Translations under genes and position numbers: made by a program
The notes under the pieces: model-generated
What the model was told of the DNA's origin: nothing
The model's input: the letters and a program-made list of their open reading frames with translations, nothing else
Database searches by the model: none
Shown: positions 10,830 through 25,200 of the stretch, piece after piece
Numbering within the stretch: position 1 is the first letter of the stretch
Layout of the letters: each line of letters opens with the position of its first letter
NCBI GenBank assembly: GCA_013399895.1
Contig: VXBA01005913.1
Location: 62,001-126,000 of the forward strand
Reading direction: 5' to 3'
Length of the DNA: 64,000 nt
Source of the DNA: Serilophus lunatus
Lineage: Eukaryota > Chordata > Aves > Passeriformes > Eurylaimidae

Positions 10830-12919
10830 GGCCCCGCCTCCCGTTTTCCCTCCTCGGCCGGCGACACCGGGGGCGGGTGGCGCGCGCGGGGTGGGGCCGG
10901 GCCGCGCGGCTCCCGCCAGCCCCTTCCTCCCGCCCTCGGGCTCCGCAGCGATCCCCAAGGAGCGAACCACCAACTCGCTCCCGCGCCCCGAGACTGAGAC
11001 CCGCCTAAGCTCATCCGGGCGCCCAGGTTGCCTCTACGTCTTTTTTTTTTTTTTTTAAATGGACGCGCCTGCGATCTCCCCGCCATCCTGGCACGCTCCG
11101 AATACGCAAAGCTCCTCTACCGGGGAAGGATTCTGTCGCCTGCTGGAGTTATTAAGAACCGTCTGGACCCAGTCCTGTGCCATGTACTCTAGCATGACCT
11201 TGCCTGAGCAGGGAGGTTGGAACAATGACCCGCTGTGGCCCTTCCAACCTGACCGATTCTGTGATTTAAGTATGGTGGTGGACTTTACATCTGGGCTCCT
11301 CCCCATAAAAAAGATGTGTTTATTTTGAAGCATGAGAAACAGTACTAGCAGTGCAGAGTAAGGAGGCACATCACTGGGAGCTAGGCTGAGTGGATACCAG
11401 CGTGGGGTTCCCTGCTACTGCCGGAAATGCAGTCTGCTCACAGCTCAGGAAGGCTGTGTTTTCAGAGACAACACCCATTCCTATAAACCCAATATAAAGC
11501 AAGGTTCTTCCACCATTCACACAGTAAAGTTTGCCATGACAGGCCAAGGAGGACAGTGAAGACATGTCAGAATCTCTCTCAGCCTCCTGCCAGAACCCCG
11601 GGACGTCTGTTTTTTCTCACACTGGTCAGAGGCTGGTCACTTGCAAGGCAACAAAACATCTAGTATCTGTCCAAGAGCTAGATGAGAACAGAGAGGCTGT
11701 GAGCCAGGCAGGATTGGGCCACATGGGCTACGAGCTGCAAGGTCAGGGAAAGTCTAGGGTGACAAAGACCTGAATGCTTCTCTAACTTTCATGCAGTAAT
11801 CCAGTCCTTAGACTGGGTTGATGGTTCTCATCTGTTTGGAGGAATATGAAGCTGTAGTTAGGAAGAACTGCAAACTCCATCACTGGGTGTATTGGCTCCT
11901 AAGCTGAGTCAGTAAGACAGTCACAAGAGCTGTTTTACAGGATCGTTCTGGTAGGAATGAAGACTTCAGTCTAAGTTTTTGCGCCAATTGGTATCTATTT
12001 TATGCAAAAAATGAATTCTTTTTACTTTTTTATGTGCCAGTTGGGAGTTGCAAAGCTGCTGGCAAGTGTGGACCTAGGCCTCGAGCTTACCAACAGGAAA
12101 TATATAACGCCTCACCTTATGCACGTGGACATTGCTACACCTGAAGTTAATGCATCTATCTTTAATTAAAAGATTTGGAACTTAACCATAGTTACCAAGC
12201 ACTGCTTACTAAAATCCAAAGCTGAGAAGAGTATCGAATGTTTTAAGATGCTGTTAAATAAATAGACAAAACCACTAAAATGCCGGACATATCATGTAAC
12301 CTTCAGAAAATCAATAAATTGGAGAGTCAATTAAAAGCATAACAGAGAAACCAAAATAAAACCAAGTGGAGATTAAAATAACAGCCAAAATATCATGTAA
12401 CAATCCTTTTCACTTTTGACTTGAAAACAGTAAACATTCTTTCAAAAAACAACTCGTATGATTTGTCACTTGGCTTCCATGGGTTTTTTTCCTGGTAAAA
12501 GGGATATTCCTTAACTTTTTTTGTGTGTTTATTAATTAGGGCCAGAAGGCCAGGAAGAGACGATGGTGATACACTTTGACTCCCTCTCATGACACTTTTA
12601 AGTGACTAACAAATATGCAGATAAGTAGAGTGGGGTCATTTATTACTTTTTTCCAATCACTCAAAGAAAACAGGAATTTTTTTTTCTTTCTCAAATAAGC
12701 TTTTGACACTGTACTGATGTTTAAGCTATTGTTTAAATGAAAACTGGAACTAGAAATAGCTCATTTTTTAAATGCATGCATACCTTTCAAGAATGGTGTA
12801 TCAGTATCTTCTCAGCGGAGAAAATTAAAAACTGCAGTTACTTCTGGCACAGTCAAATTTACTTTTCATAAGGACAGCTGCAGCAATAATGTCTCATACG
12901 ACGGCAATAAAGTCTTTTA
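10830..12919. other. Intergenic DNA between the FBXO5 promoter and the MTRF1L 3' end
   Basis: About 2 kb separate the two genes. The first 200 bases are CpG island; then comes a CR1 fragment (11143-11268), then AT-rich sequence with no recognisable gene. The plus-strand frame at 11059-11328 runs into the CR1 and is not a gene. Confidence 0.6.
11143..11268 (+). mobile_element. CR1 LINE 3'-end fragment
   Basis: The plus strand reads like the sense CR1 3' end: TGGACCCAGTCCTGTGCCAT, then CCTGAGCAGGGAGGTTGGA, then GGCCCTTCCAACCTGACC and ATTCTGTGATT. Only the last part of the element is present, as is usual for 5'-truncated insertions. Confidence 0.85.
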
Positions 12920-12939
12920 CTCAGCAAGTAAGAAAACTG

Positions 12940-12945
12940 TTTATT
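12940..12945 (-). terminator. MTRF1L: MTRF1L poly(A) signal
   Basis: TTTATT on the plus strand (AATAAA for the gene) lies 130 bases past the MTRF1L stop codon. The predicted 3' UTR is therefore short, about 150 bases. A more distal site cannot be excluded. Confidence 0.55.
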
Positions 12946-13075
12946 AGTCATGAAGAAACAAGTTGTAGTGTTTTTCATGATCTGAAAAGCAGCTCCATTT
13001 TATGAGTGGTTTTCCAAGTAGCTTCTTTACAGGCCAAGGTCTACATCATTTGTATAGGTTGAGAAAGAGCAATGT

Positions 13076-13291
13076 TCAGGTGGACTTCTTTTTTTCATTT
13101 TCTGAAATAATTTCCATTAAAGATTCATAATCAGCATATTCTCTCAGAGTTTGTATCATTTCATCTAGCATTTCTTCCCCTAGCATGAAAGACTCAGCAT
13201 GATGCACTGATCTGCTTATTCTGTGGTCTGTAATCCGGTCCTGTGGAAAGTTGTATGTTCTGATCTTCTCTGATCTTCCTTTAGTCCCAAT
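13076..13291 (-). CDS. MTRF1L: MTRF1L last coding exon
   Basis: The acceptor is TTGTTCACTAG; the exon opens in phase 0 with IGTKGRSEKIRTYNFPQDR, continues through ITDHRISRSVH, and ends EYADYESLMEIIS plus a lysine-rich tail before TGA. It has 71 residues. The GRSEKIRTYNFPQ-R-TDHR block is a hallmark of class I bacterial-type release factors. Confidence 0.95.
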   Translation of the reverse strand: MGTKGRSEKIRTYNFPQDRITDHRISRSVHHAESFMLGEEMLDEMIQTLREYADYESLMEIISENEKKKST

Positions 13292-16200
13292 CTAGTGAAC
13301 AAGAAGAATCCATTTGTCATCATCATCTTTTTATAAAAATGATGAAATATTGGTTAAGCACGTAAAGTGAAAGGTTTGTCTTCCTCTCATAATTATCCAA
13401 AACTTTTTACAGTTACATATGACTCAGATCACTTCAGTAGTTGCGGTAATTGTTCTCAAATATATAAAAGAACCATTTTACTCCATCTTTTTATAATACC
13501 ATTCTGGTTCTTCATGCTGCAATTCCCATTAATTTCACTGGATCTCGAGAATTTACATATACTGAAATTTTAAGTTTGTTTAGTATACAGCTTTTATTGC
13601 TGAAGCAAAATGTAATTTTGTTGTCTAGAGAGGTTGTGGACATCACAACTTTTGTTTTCCAATGAGGTCTTGGGGAAAGTGTCTCTGCCCAAGGCAGGGG
13701 TGTTGAAGCTAGATAATCTTTAAGGTCCCTTCCAAGCCAAACCATTCCAGGTTTCTAAGATTTAATTTTTTTTTCCTCACGTAAGTCCTTCCTGGGCTCC
13801 TGTTCCTCTATATTTCCATTTACTACTTGCAGATCAACACAGGGATTACCCTAAGAACATACACTTGTACAGAATTATATTGTTACTAAATGAAACTTAC
13901 TTGAATCTTTCGAGCACTGTTTCTCTTTTTAGTTTCTTCTTCTAGTTTGGCATTGTATAGTTTAGCACATAGCATTTGCATAGCTTTCTCTTTGTTTCTG
14001 ATTTGAGATCTTTCTTGCTGACATTCAGACACAATCCCTGTCAAAAATATCGTGACATTTAGCACTTAATAGTAACACATACTTATACAGTTTTACAATT
14101 TCTAAAAGATTTTTATGTTACAGTAAATTGTTTCTTTCTTCCATGTGTATTTTGGACTGCGAATATAGAAGTCTAGGCTTAATAATGTCTAATAATACAT
14201 TTTGTGAGAGACGTGCAGGCTGAGTTCTACACGTATTTTAAGCCATAAGACAAGAAATTTAATTCTGTATGTTCCATGACAGGTGGGTAAGGAAATAAAA
14301 GATATGTAATGTGATCTGACTTACAGAAGACACCTTGAATACTTGTAATTTTTGGCCGCAGTTTCAGGAAACGTAGGATTTCAGGAACAGTAAAATACAT
14401 GAGATAGTGAGCATATAGACTATGATGAGATTAAAAAAGTGGGCACGATTGTATTAACAACAACAAAAGCGGTTTCTCATCCCAAAGCATATAATTCAAA
14501 GTAAGAAATGAACAGCCCAAGAAAGGAGCAGGGAGAAGAAATACAGGGAGGAGACAGCAGAAGCTAAGTTGTTAACTAGATTTTTTTAACTCTGGTAATA
14601 CTACAGTATGTAGTATTACTACATAGTATTACTAGTATTAGTACATAGTATTACTTTATGAAAGATTTTTTTAGGAACAATCTTTAGGATTGCAAGGTTT
14701 AAAAAAGGTTTAGGATAAGAGAAACAGAAGAATTAACAGGACAATTGTAAAGGAAGAGAGATCAGAGAAATGAAGAAGGGAAAAATGGAGCAAGAAAAAG
14801 TCAGGAGATAAGGTGAGATATAAACCCCTCTATTAACCATATAGAACAAAAAATATTACAATACACTTTAATATTTCTATAACATACCCTGATAACTGCC
14901 TTCAGCAAAAACTTGGATCAATTGCTGGTTTTAGTTTGTTGTGTTTTTACCCAAACATGCATGCTATCCAAAATTTTTCAATACGGAGTATCTTCTGTTA
15001 CCATATAAGGAACAAAATTTTATCCTCTCCCGTTTACCTTTTGCTTTACTAAGGTGATGCAACAAATGCAGAATGGATAAATGTCAAACAAATACAAAGA
15101 AATGGGTGACAAAAATCTGGATGTGTGAAGATAAGGAGCACTCGGGATTACCCTGAAGCTGTAAAGCCTGAGTAATGTTTATGGTAGAGAAAAGGAAAAG
15201 TTAAAACACCATTGAAGTCAAGACAGCTCTTGTGGTTTGCCCAAAGAAAAGCAAAAGGCTTGGGAAAGGCAAAAAAAAATAAAATAGCTAAAATCAGGTA
15301 GAGTTGGAGGATGTATTTTATCTCTCCTATGTTTCCTAACCTCAGCTGAAGGGATGGGGCTCTTAATTATGTGTGCCATGTATGGGAAAGGAGCCAGCAG
15401 ACAAATGGAAGCTGATATCCTGAGCAGACTGTAACATTTTAATATGGAAATATATTAAAATTTAAAATTATAATTTTTATAATATTTAATAATATGCAAT
15501 CTCTCTTTTGGAGACTAGTCAAGAAATGACAAATCATCAGTCTTCAATTTACTCCATTTTTCAGTGTCATTTTCATTATTTGAAAGCTTAATTATAACTT
15601 TTTGACAGAAACTGATTTGGGGGCTTTTAAGAGTGTCATGTTTAACGGCAAATGGATAGCTTACCTACTGAAGTCAGTATTCTTCACTAGTAAAAAACTG
15701 GAGTGGGCACACGATGGTGCATTTTAGAGTACTACGAACAGTCATCAAAACTACATAAAAATATCTGCTCTGCTGTTGTCCAGGTTTGAAAATAAAACCA
15801 TTTTCAAAAGAAACTCTGACAGCAGTTTTGCAGTGCAGATCTTGTACTAAAGACAAAATGAAGCACCTGTTGGAATATGAACTATCCGTACAGCACTGTC
15901 TGTGGTATTGACATGCTGGCCTCCAGCTCCACTAGCTCTCTTTGTTTCTATCCGTAGATCTTTTGGATTAATTTGCAGCTTCATCTGTCATGGGAGACAG
16001 AAAAAAGAAAAACAACAACAAAAAAGAACATATTTATGTTGTTTCTTTCCAGACAGGTATGAAATATGCAGTCAGTTTATTTTATAAGGCTCATTCATGC
16101 AAGATCAAACTTTTTGAAGTTTAAAAGTGGTAGCTCACATCCACTTATAAATGTATTAACAAATCTTTGCAGTCAGATTGGACTGCAACACAATGGAACC

Positions 16201-19200
16201 CAGAGAATCAGCCAAATAGTACTCTAACACATAACCACCCCATAGCAGTAATTCTGAAAGCCCTGCATGCTCTTTTAGCAAAGTTAATCAATACTTGAAC
16301 TTGATCAGATGGATTTTAGATAAAATCAAAGATACTCTCTTTTCTGGTTCTGGAATGGAGCAGTAGTCTCTAAGGAAGAAGCGAGACTACTCCAAGAGAG
16401 TATAGGAAGGAGGAATATCTTTGACAGCCTGCTAGTTCAACATGAAACAACGATCAAAACAAAGCTTTAATTCTTAGTCAATTGCTTTTAACCAAGAATA
16501 ATAATAATTCAGTCCTTCATTACTTTGTAGAAAAGGTAGTTTTTCACAAACCATGCACCACACAGGAATAGGGAATTTTCAAGTTACAGTTAAGTAAACT
16601 GTCAGTGACAATTCTTGAGATTAGGACTATGAGGACAGAAAATCTTTATTTAACCTCTGTGATAAAAATAAAAATAACTAATAAGTATGACTAGTTTAAA
16701 ATTCAGATTAAAAGAAAGTCATTAAGTGAGAATAATAGGAGAGACAAAAACACTTGGGTATGAAATACTGCTTATGGTAAAGTCTGTTATACTAAAAGGT
16801 AAATATTACCTCAGTGGGTTGGGGTAGTATTGCAACAGTCATGGTGCTGGTGTGAATGCGTCCTTGTTTTTCTGTCTTTGGTACCCGCTGGACACGATGC
16901 ACTCCTCCTTCAAATTTCATGTATTTGTAAGCCTCAAGACCTGCTATACTGGCTACTGCATGTCTTAGGCCACCTTAAATACAGAAGAAAAACAATTGTA
17001 AAGCTGTAAGAAGAACTGGTATTATACTGTTATACTTCAAACAGTGTCTGTATACATTGTTGTAATTTTTTTTTAAATTATTAATTGATCATTTAAACAC
17101 TTGGGCAGTATTACACATGAGAGAAATCTTAAAGCCACACATATATATTCACACATTGTCTCAAGTAAAGGACTATCAAATTCTTTTTCACAGAGTCCAA
17201 TTAATTTTTTTTATAGACATAAAAGGATTGCCTTTGAACAATGTACATACATGTACAAATACAATCATAAAACACTAGAAGAACTGTAACACCAGGAGCA
17301 AGTTTACATAAAGGTCAAATTTTGAAAGCTGCTTTCGGAAACATCAATTTTTTTAGCTCAGAACCTTATCATTCAATGGGAAAAACCCCACAGATCTTTA
17401 TAACAATTCTAACTATTCTTCTCTATGCATCCTACCCATGTGTCTTTGGATTTTTTATTTCATTTTAATATTTTGCTTTCATGGAATGAGCAGTACACCA
17501 AGTCCTGCATCTCTTACCAATACATCCAGCAAAACACTTGACAGGAATGTACTACAAACATTGAACCTGAGCTTGAACCTGTAAGTAAAGCCCAATGCAA
17601 TCACAGTTTCATGACAGAGTTTATTCCTCTATTAATCATATTCTTGCTCTTCCTTGTTTGCTAGTGTGCAGCATAACTGAAGAATAAAGAAGGGGTGGCA
17701 CTTAATGAATATAACTTTTTGATTTTTAATGCGGCTGAATTCCCAAATCCCATTCTCAGCACAGTGGATAGTGTGTGAAGGGAATGACTGGAGAAGAGAT
17801 AGACTGCAACATGAAATCACAGCTGAGAAGAGGCACGTACTTCTCAGAAACACTGTTTTAGGCTATGTCTCAGACCAAGGAACTCAACCACAGGGACAAG
17901 ATAGCAGCTTTTTAAAAGAAGAAAACAAAGACAACATAGAATCTGAAAATGCCCTGCAGAGCAGGAAAAAATCATCAGCGAGAAAGCAGGCTGGCTTTTT
18001 CACCTTCGTGGACGAAGTTTGCATATGTTTTCATTCTACTGAAATTTAACATTCCCTTACAACTTTACTAAAATATATTTCCTTATGCAGTCATGTTTAT
18101 GGAAAACAGCCTAAACTGTCTCTTCCTATTTCGTGTAATTTTTGACCTTCAGATTTCTAAAATTTTTCTCCTACTTGTATAAAACTGTATCACTGATTCA
18201 AATACACTGTTCAACATACCTAGTGCTTCCCTGATATAATTTATAGCTGTTATCTACTATCAACTCAGTAAGATATGTCTTTCATGTTTAGAACAAATCT
18301 GATGATAAAGCAAGCGGTTTAACAGGTAGTGTGAAATCTTCCTACTGCTATGGAAACACTACTTGAATAAATAAAAGATTTCCTATTCACTCTAAAAGAA
18401 TCCTATATAACCTAAAATAATTAGTAGTAAATCTTATTTACTCCTTTATAAATTAAAGCAAGCACTAAAAACATCACATGCAACTTGTGTATTTGAGGAA
18501 GAAGCCAGGTTACGTCAGGAGTAAAAATAATGTGACCGTCCCCAAGGTTACAGCACCGTTGACAAGTATTAATTATATGATAAGCAGTTCATTGCAAAAC
18601 CTAATGTTCTGTCTTTTCCCTCTCACTTCTCCTGGCATTAACATATATATCACGGGTATAATCTGTCTATCTGAGCTGTGGCCACATTTAGGAGAGTTTA
18701 ATTTTGTAGTGATAGCAGTGTGCCTGTGGCGCTGTAGTGCTTAGCATAAGATGACCAAGAAACTGGTTCAAATGACAGGTATTAGGTGACAGTACTTTGA
18801 ATCAACACAGGTTTAATATGAAATGCAGCCAAATCTAATGAAATTTCAACACCCTTTACACTGGCAGACATGTTGTAGGCCTGACAAATATAGTTAGCTC
18901 TTGTTAACTATGTGCATAGCCCTTTCACATCAAATGTTCCACTCTATCCTGAAATGTGATGTGCACAGAACACGGGTGTGAGTTTACACTCATATTTTAT
19001 GTAGCATCTTATACCCAGACTGAGAGAAAGTCCCACAGCTGTGTCTCTGCCTGCCAGGACAAGATGAGAGGTAGTTGATAAAGAACGATATGTGGGTTTG
19101 TTTTCAATGTCTGTACTAAATCTTCAATGTGCTATTTTTGCACAGTGGCATCCCTTGGGGTAGGTCAATAAGTTAAGAGTAGACTGAAACTAATTTTTAA

Positions 19201-22200
19201 TTGTAGCTTTATTTAACATTCAACTTATTCACATGCTCACACTCAGATTTCAGTCAAATTCAGGAGCTCGCTGAAATGAGGGAGTGTAACATTTTAATGT
19301 AGGACCTTGCTCTTGCTCATGCAATTAATAAAAACGGAGCATGGATGGGATGCAATAACCTAGTGTCACCTTAGCTCCACTCTTATTCAGCACAACACAG
19401 ACAATTCAACCTGAGGGTTCAAACATGCTTTTCACCGGCAGTACCATGTATACTGCCCCTATTTTCCAATTTATTTCTAGCATTTGTTTTGCTAATACGT
19501 GGTCATGCAAGATCAGAAAATACACAAGAGGCTGATAACAGCTAGGGCTGTCTTTATTTTTCCCAGACTTTACATCCCACCTTCCTAAACATTGACTTCA
19601 GTGCACAGGTAAGCCCTCAGCAAAATAGAGATTTTAAAATAAACAGCCATCAAAAACCTTGACCTTTCAAAGAGAAAATACGGGTATATTTATACTAGGT
19701 GAACATATTACTTTAATTTCCCATTTAAGGTGTTAATGAGAACGCCAGTGAGGGCATGGGCTCCTTTTCTAGTAGGACTGAGCTTTCACCAGAAGGGTGG
19801 CCAAGCCCAACTTCTTTTCTCTTCCAATCATAGAACTATGAGGTGAGTCAGACCTGACTTAAAACTATTTCGTAACAGGGTTTTTAAGCCAAATCAGTGG
19901 ACTGATTCAATTAACACTGGGGTCTCAAAACTGCTAGAACCAAGAGAGAAGAAACACACAGCTGGCTAGAAGGTGAGACAGCCCTTGCTTAAGCAGACTG
20001 TGAATCAGTGCCCTGAAGATGAAGTGTATGTCACTGCTGGAGTTTACCTGATCCAAGTTTTGCCTCAAAGGAAACGGCAACACTCCTCTCTCCCTTATAT
20101 ATAAAAAGACCCAGACTCTTCCCTTTTTCTGTTTACACCCATCTAACCTGTACACTGTTTATTACACTTACTCTAAAAAAAGAAAGTAAATAGATTTCTG
20201 TTGGCTTTGAAGGCTGAACTGGCTCAGCTCCTGGTAAAGCGTTCGCCTGGTCACAAATGGGGATGAACATTACTCTTTCAGCAACAAGATGCACTGTAAC
20301 ATGAAGCTTCCTATCTCCACTTGAACAGAGCGAACAGTTTACTTGGCTAATGACCTCTTGACCATACAAAAAGTTTATTAATAGTAACGAAACCAGATAA
20401 TAGACAATACTGAGTTCAAGTGTCGGAAAATTAAAAGAAGCATATTAATTGAATCTTTAGCACTCCCTCTAAAAAGGGATGCTGATACTGTGAAAAACCT
20501 GAGTTCATGTTCATTGAGTTGAAATCAGACACCTGCTAAGAACTCTAAACATTTCACAGATATAACACTTTTTAAAATCAAATTATAACACAGAGTTTAA
20601 GTGTAAGTGAAATTTATAGTAACTTAAACTGGATTTGCGTATCTGAAAGTATAGACAAGGGCTTCCCTTTTTTGAAGTGTAAATCTAGAAGACAAATCAA
20701 TCCTGTGCCTAGATTTTCAAATTCCAGTTTGTGATATCCAACTGCATTTCTTCCATGAAGCCCAGTTTTTGATCCTTTAGGATAAAGAAGGACTCTCATC
20801 AGAAGGAGAAAGTAGTTCAGTGACATGAGAAGCTCAGTGGGAGAGTTGTGGATATTTATTTGCTATGAATTTCTAGATGGTTGAAATAAAGAGGGTTCCA
20901 GATACTTGAAAATATCACTGAATCCAAAATATGACATAAGTAAACAGAAGTGTTAAAAGATGCTTCACATTTCTCAAAGCTTGCTAAAAATCTCTCTGCA
21001 ATTATATTAAGTGTTGACTGAAAATATATTAGTTTTTCTGACAGATTGCATATCCTAACATCCTAGCTTTTCCCATTTCTCCTTCAAAGTTTCACAAAAA
21101 AAAAAAGAATACAGGTAAAGTTTTATAACCAACCTGAGCTAAGAGCAGTAAGCTGCACAAGTGCCCATCTACTGATCCATATCCACTAGGATATGTGCAT
21201 CGCCTTCACAGCAATATACAAATAAGTAAAACGTGCTAGCTTCACTCACGACACCATGCCTAACTGTAAGGCTGTGGGTCTGTTAACACAGACAGACTTA
21301 GCAAATCTATCCTGCTAAGAAATGTGGACAGCAATCTGTCAATCAAAACCCCAAAGCCCTGCCATGGCTGGGCATGTTTTGGACTCCAGTTTCACAGTGA
21401 GCTTAAGTAAACTTGCTAAACCTCTTACTGCTGAAAGGTTGTCCCGGTTTTCTCACTGCCACCACCAGCAGCCACACACCTCTACTTCCAGCACCCCTCT
21501 GAGCGCTCCTCCTCTTCTCTTGTGCTGATTACCTGAGTTTGAACTGGGGTTTTTTGTGCTATTTTTCATGTGGATTGACTTGTTGATGAGACTCTACAAA
21601 GTCACACAATCACAAATGCCAATCCAAAGTAGTCAGCAGCAATGCAGAAACAGCAAGCTGATCTTTGTGAAAGAACTTTACACACTACCTGGATTAAGTT
21701 GAAGACTTTCAAAAATAATTAGATCTCTTATTCCTCTTTTCAACAATTCTCCCACTTTGCTCATCCAGTAGCTGTTACCAATGAGGTACATCCAAACATC
21801 CCATTTCCTTGTATTAAACATTAGATGACATTATTTCAAATAAATTCAAGCTGTTTTAGATTAAACTTCAAGAATTGTTTTAATAAAACTGATTCCTCTG
21901 TCAACAGATCTATCATAACAGTTTCAACCTGCCACCAAACTGACCTAAAAACACTAAAAAGTTAACTAAGTAGAAGAGTGTAGCCAAATAAAAAGTATAT
22001 GTAATCTGTAATTTTAAAAAATAAAAAAATAAAGCTAAAACAACATATCTCCATTAATTTTGGAATTTCCTTTTGCTGAACACTTGTTTTTCAGTAGTTT
22101 CAAAATGCAGAAATGAAACTACTGAAAGGCAAGTCTTCTTTTTAGCACCTCAGTATTTTATTAGTATATTCTGAAATGGAATTTCATTCTCAAATACAGA

Positions 22201-25200
22201 AGTTCAGGAAAATTGTACTCAGACGTTCAATCTTCTACTTCTAAAATTAAGACAGTTCAAATCAGTTTCCTGCAGTTAGGAAATTAAAGTGTCACACAAA
22301 TGAGTATTTCAACTTATACTAAGAAGTTACGGTATTTTCATTACTGACCTATTTCACTGGGAAAGTATTCTAATACTTCAAATTTCCACTTTTTATAGGC
22401 AGCATATCGTTGATACATATCAAATACCTCCGAAGTGAACAGCATGGCTTCTTGCCCTCCAACTCCAGCAGTTACTTCCATGACAAGATCACTCTCATCT
22501 GTTTCTTCTGGAGGAATCAAAAGCAACACTATCTGGAAAGACAAAAACACCCAGCTAAGACTCCCCGCTGACACTGCTATCCACAACTGAGACAGTATAA
22601 AATTCCAGAAAAGTCTGTAACTGATCTAGGCTGTGCTCTCTGCACTGACACCAAGACTGCCCTGAAGACAGGCTTCCCATGCCTCCTGTAGTGAGGAAGC
22701 AGCAGCCAGCAAGAGGTGAAAGGGGGTGATGCTGCATTGCAAGAAGGCTCCCTGTGGCTGTTCACACTTACAGGAGCTCCATTGGTCTCTCTTGAGACCT
22801 ACAAAACTCCACGGAACTTTCTGCCCATCAGGAGCACTGTGAGGACATTTGAAAACCATAGGATACATGTTGGTTCCTACAAGACAACTGAACATCTCCC
22901 TTCCCATCAGATTCCCTCTTAACTCCATCTCAACTGCAGAACTAAGAAGGTATGGATGTTCAGGAAGACAGTTCTTTAACAACAACTCAAAAGTATTACT
23001 CATTTATTTATTTAGTGAAAAAGGGAGAGCCTGATCTGTAGAAGAAAGGTTCACCAGAACCAAAAAACTGTATCGCAATTCTGCATGCTGGATCAAAACT
23101 CTGGATGACTTGCAAATGCTTTTCAATCATCTTCCTTTACTATCATTAGGTGATGTTTCTTGCAACAGATAACTACTTCTTTTGGCAAAATCATAAATAT
23201 ATTCAAAAATTTTTATAAAGTGACGGTTGTATTGTTGTCAGAGGAGTAACTTCACCAGTAACATTGTTAAACAGTTTATGTGAAGACCATTATCTTTTTT
23301 GTTAAATAACACAGATAGGCTACGCATCTTGTATAAGGTAGCAACTAAAGTAGTTACATAGTACTCAATTACTTCTTTCCAAAACCACCAGTATGCGTGA
23401 TATTACGTAAGTTTAATGTTTCTAAGGAATAGAGATACCCAGACAAGACAAACTACAGCCCCAACTTAAAAAGACACATTGATGAAAATATTTTCAGGTA
23501 CTAATAGGCACTTGCTCACAGGCTGTTTCGATAGCATCTGCTTTTTTCAGTTTCCTTAAATAGCAGACATTGCCTAAGGAGTATAATTAGCAAGGACAGG
23601 AAGAAAAGAAAAGTTTATCATATATATCTTGATGAGAATCATAGAATGGTTTGAGTTGGAAGAGACCTTAAATATCATCTAGTTCCAACGCTCCTAGGAA
23701 GACAATTTGGCTTTGTTAATTTAAGAATGACATGGGGACAGGGGCTCTATCAGAATATCTAACCTGTTGTTTCAGTTCAGCTATCTCCTCTTCACAGGAG
23801 GCAATTTCCGTTTCTGCTAGCTTCCGTAAATCTTCATTCTCATCTGCAATATTTCAGTATGGTTAATCCTGAGACTCACATCAGTACCACTCTGAGAAAA
23901 ACTTCTGAAAAATAACTACATGAAGAACTTACTCCATAAAAAAAACCCAAACCCCAAACCAAAAACAACCACATGACTTGTCCCTCTCCCCCAACATACC
24001 AAACTTGTCAGAAAATCAAATGAATAATATGATCTGTAGTGAAGATACACAGAACATATTAGGTGCTTTCTAATCCTGTGCAGGTATAAGACATGGGAAA
24101 AATCCAAAATACAAGAAGTTCCACTTAAACATTAAAAAAACCAAAACCTAACTCAATGGAAAAAAACCCAACAACTGCTGGGCCAGTGGTCAAACAGTAG
24201 CATAGGCTGCTCAGAATGGTTCTGAGCTTTCATCCCTGGAGATACTCAAACTCCAGCTGGGCAAACCCCTGACTGACCCGCTGTGGGTGACTCCGCCTGA
24301 GCAGGAGGGTGGACTCAGTGATCACCAAAGGTCCTTTCCCACCTCAGCCATTCTGTGACTCTAAGAAATTACTTTCTGTATTTCAGTGTGTCAGGAACGT
24401 TAAGAATTTAAAGAGCACAGGAGCCCCACAACTGGCACTCTTTGTTAAAAGGACTATTACCCCTTTTTCACTGTATGAAAAAATGTGGTGACTGCAGTAG
24501 TAATTTCAAGTGATTTGTAACTTTCGATTCATTCTGGAAAAGCTGCAAAACTTCTAACACAAAGGCATGGCAGGACTCCTGTATAATAAGAGGGAACTTG
24601 TACTTTTGAAGTGTTACGTGACTGGTCAGCACCACTGCTTTACTATTAAGACTTCTTTTACTGTACTGCAGATTCAGTATGTCAAGATGTTTCTTCTTTT
24701 TTTGCCAATATGAAACTTCACACAAAGAAAACAAAACATCAACAGCAAAAGAAATCAACATTTTAAGCAGCCTCTGATCAGCACTGATTCAGCTCACTCA
24801 CCCACATGAAAAAATATTTCCCAAAAAAAGGAGAAAATGGTACATACAATGAAAAATGGGAAACTGGGACTAGACTTCTTTCTATGTACAGCAAGATTTT
24901 AAATGCCTTTGGGAACATTCTTGCACTAAAGACACATGTTTTCAGCACCATAACTGCAATTAGCCACTAGCACAACTTTAAATGAAACTTTTTTACCTTA
25001 CATTTTAGGTTCAATATCAGTGAGTAAACTGATAGCATATTTTATCTACAGCTGGCTAAGAGCATGCATGGCTGACTAGCTGACTAACTGCAACTTTTTG
25101 AACACGTGAACTTGATCACCTCCATCTCCATTTCTTGACCATAACAGCTCACGGGCCGAGGGCTAGACATTAAGGCCCACAGAAGGAAGAATAAGAATTA

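Larger units (their letters stand above)
9950..11040. promoter_or_regulatory. CpG island over the FBXO5 promoter and first exon
   Basis: The base composition changes sharply from AT-rich to very GC- and CpG-rich over about 1.1 kb. A T-run at about 11041-11056 marks the far edge. The island covers the proposed promoter, exon 1 and the start of intron 1. Position 10615 is a single undetermined base. Confidence 0.85.

Noticed and set aside
9831..11086. Overlapping GC-rich frames on both strands, up to 238 codons
   Set aside because: All fall in the FBXO5 CpG island, mostly arginine, proline, alanine and glycine, with no domain. One would need to be an FBXO5 first exon, but none joins in phase with a good donor to exon 2.
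20205..20260. tRNA-like stretch with TGGCTCAGCTCCTGG and GCGTTCGCC
   Set aside because: The A-box resemblance is partial, no proper B-box (GGTTCGA-type) follows at the right distance, and no cloverleaf can be drawn.
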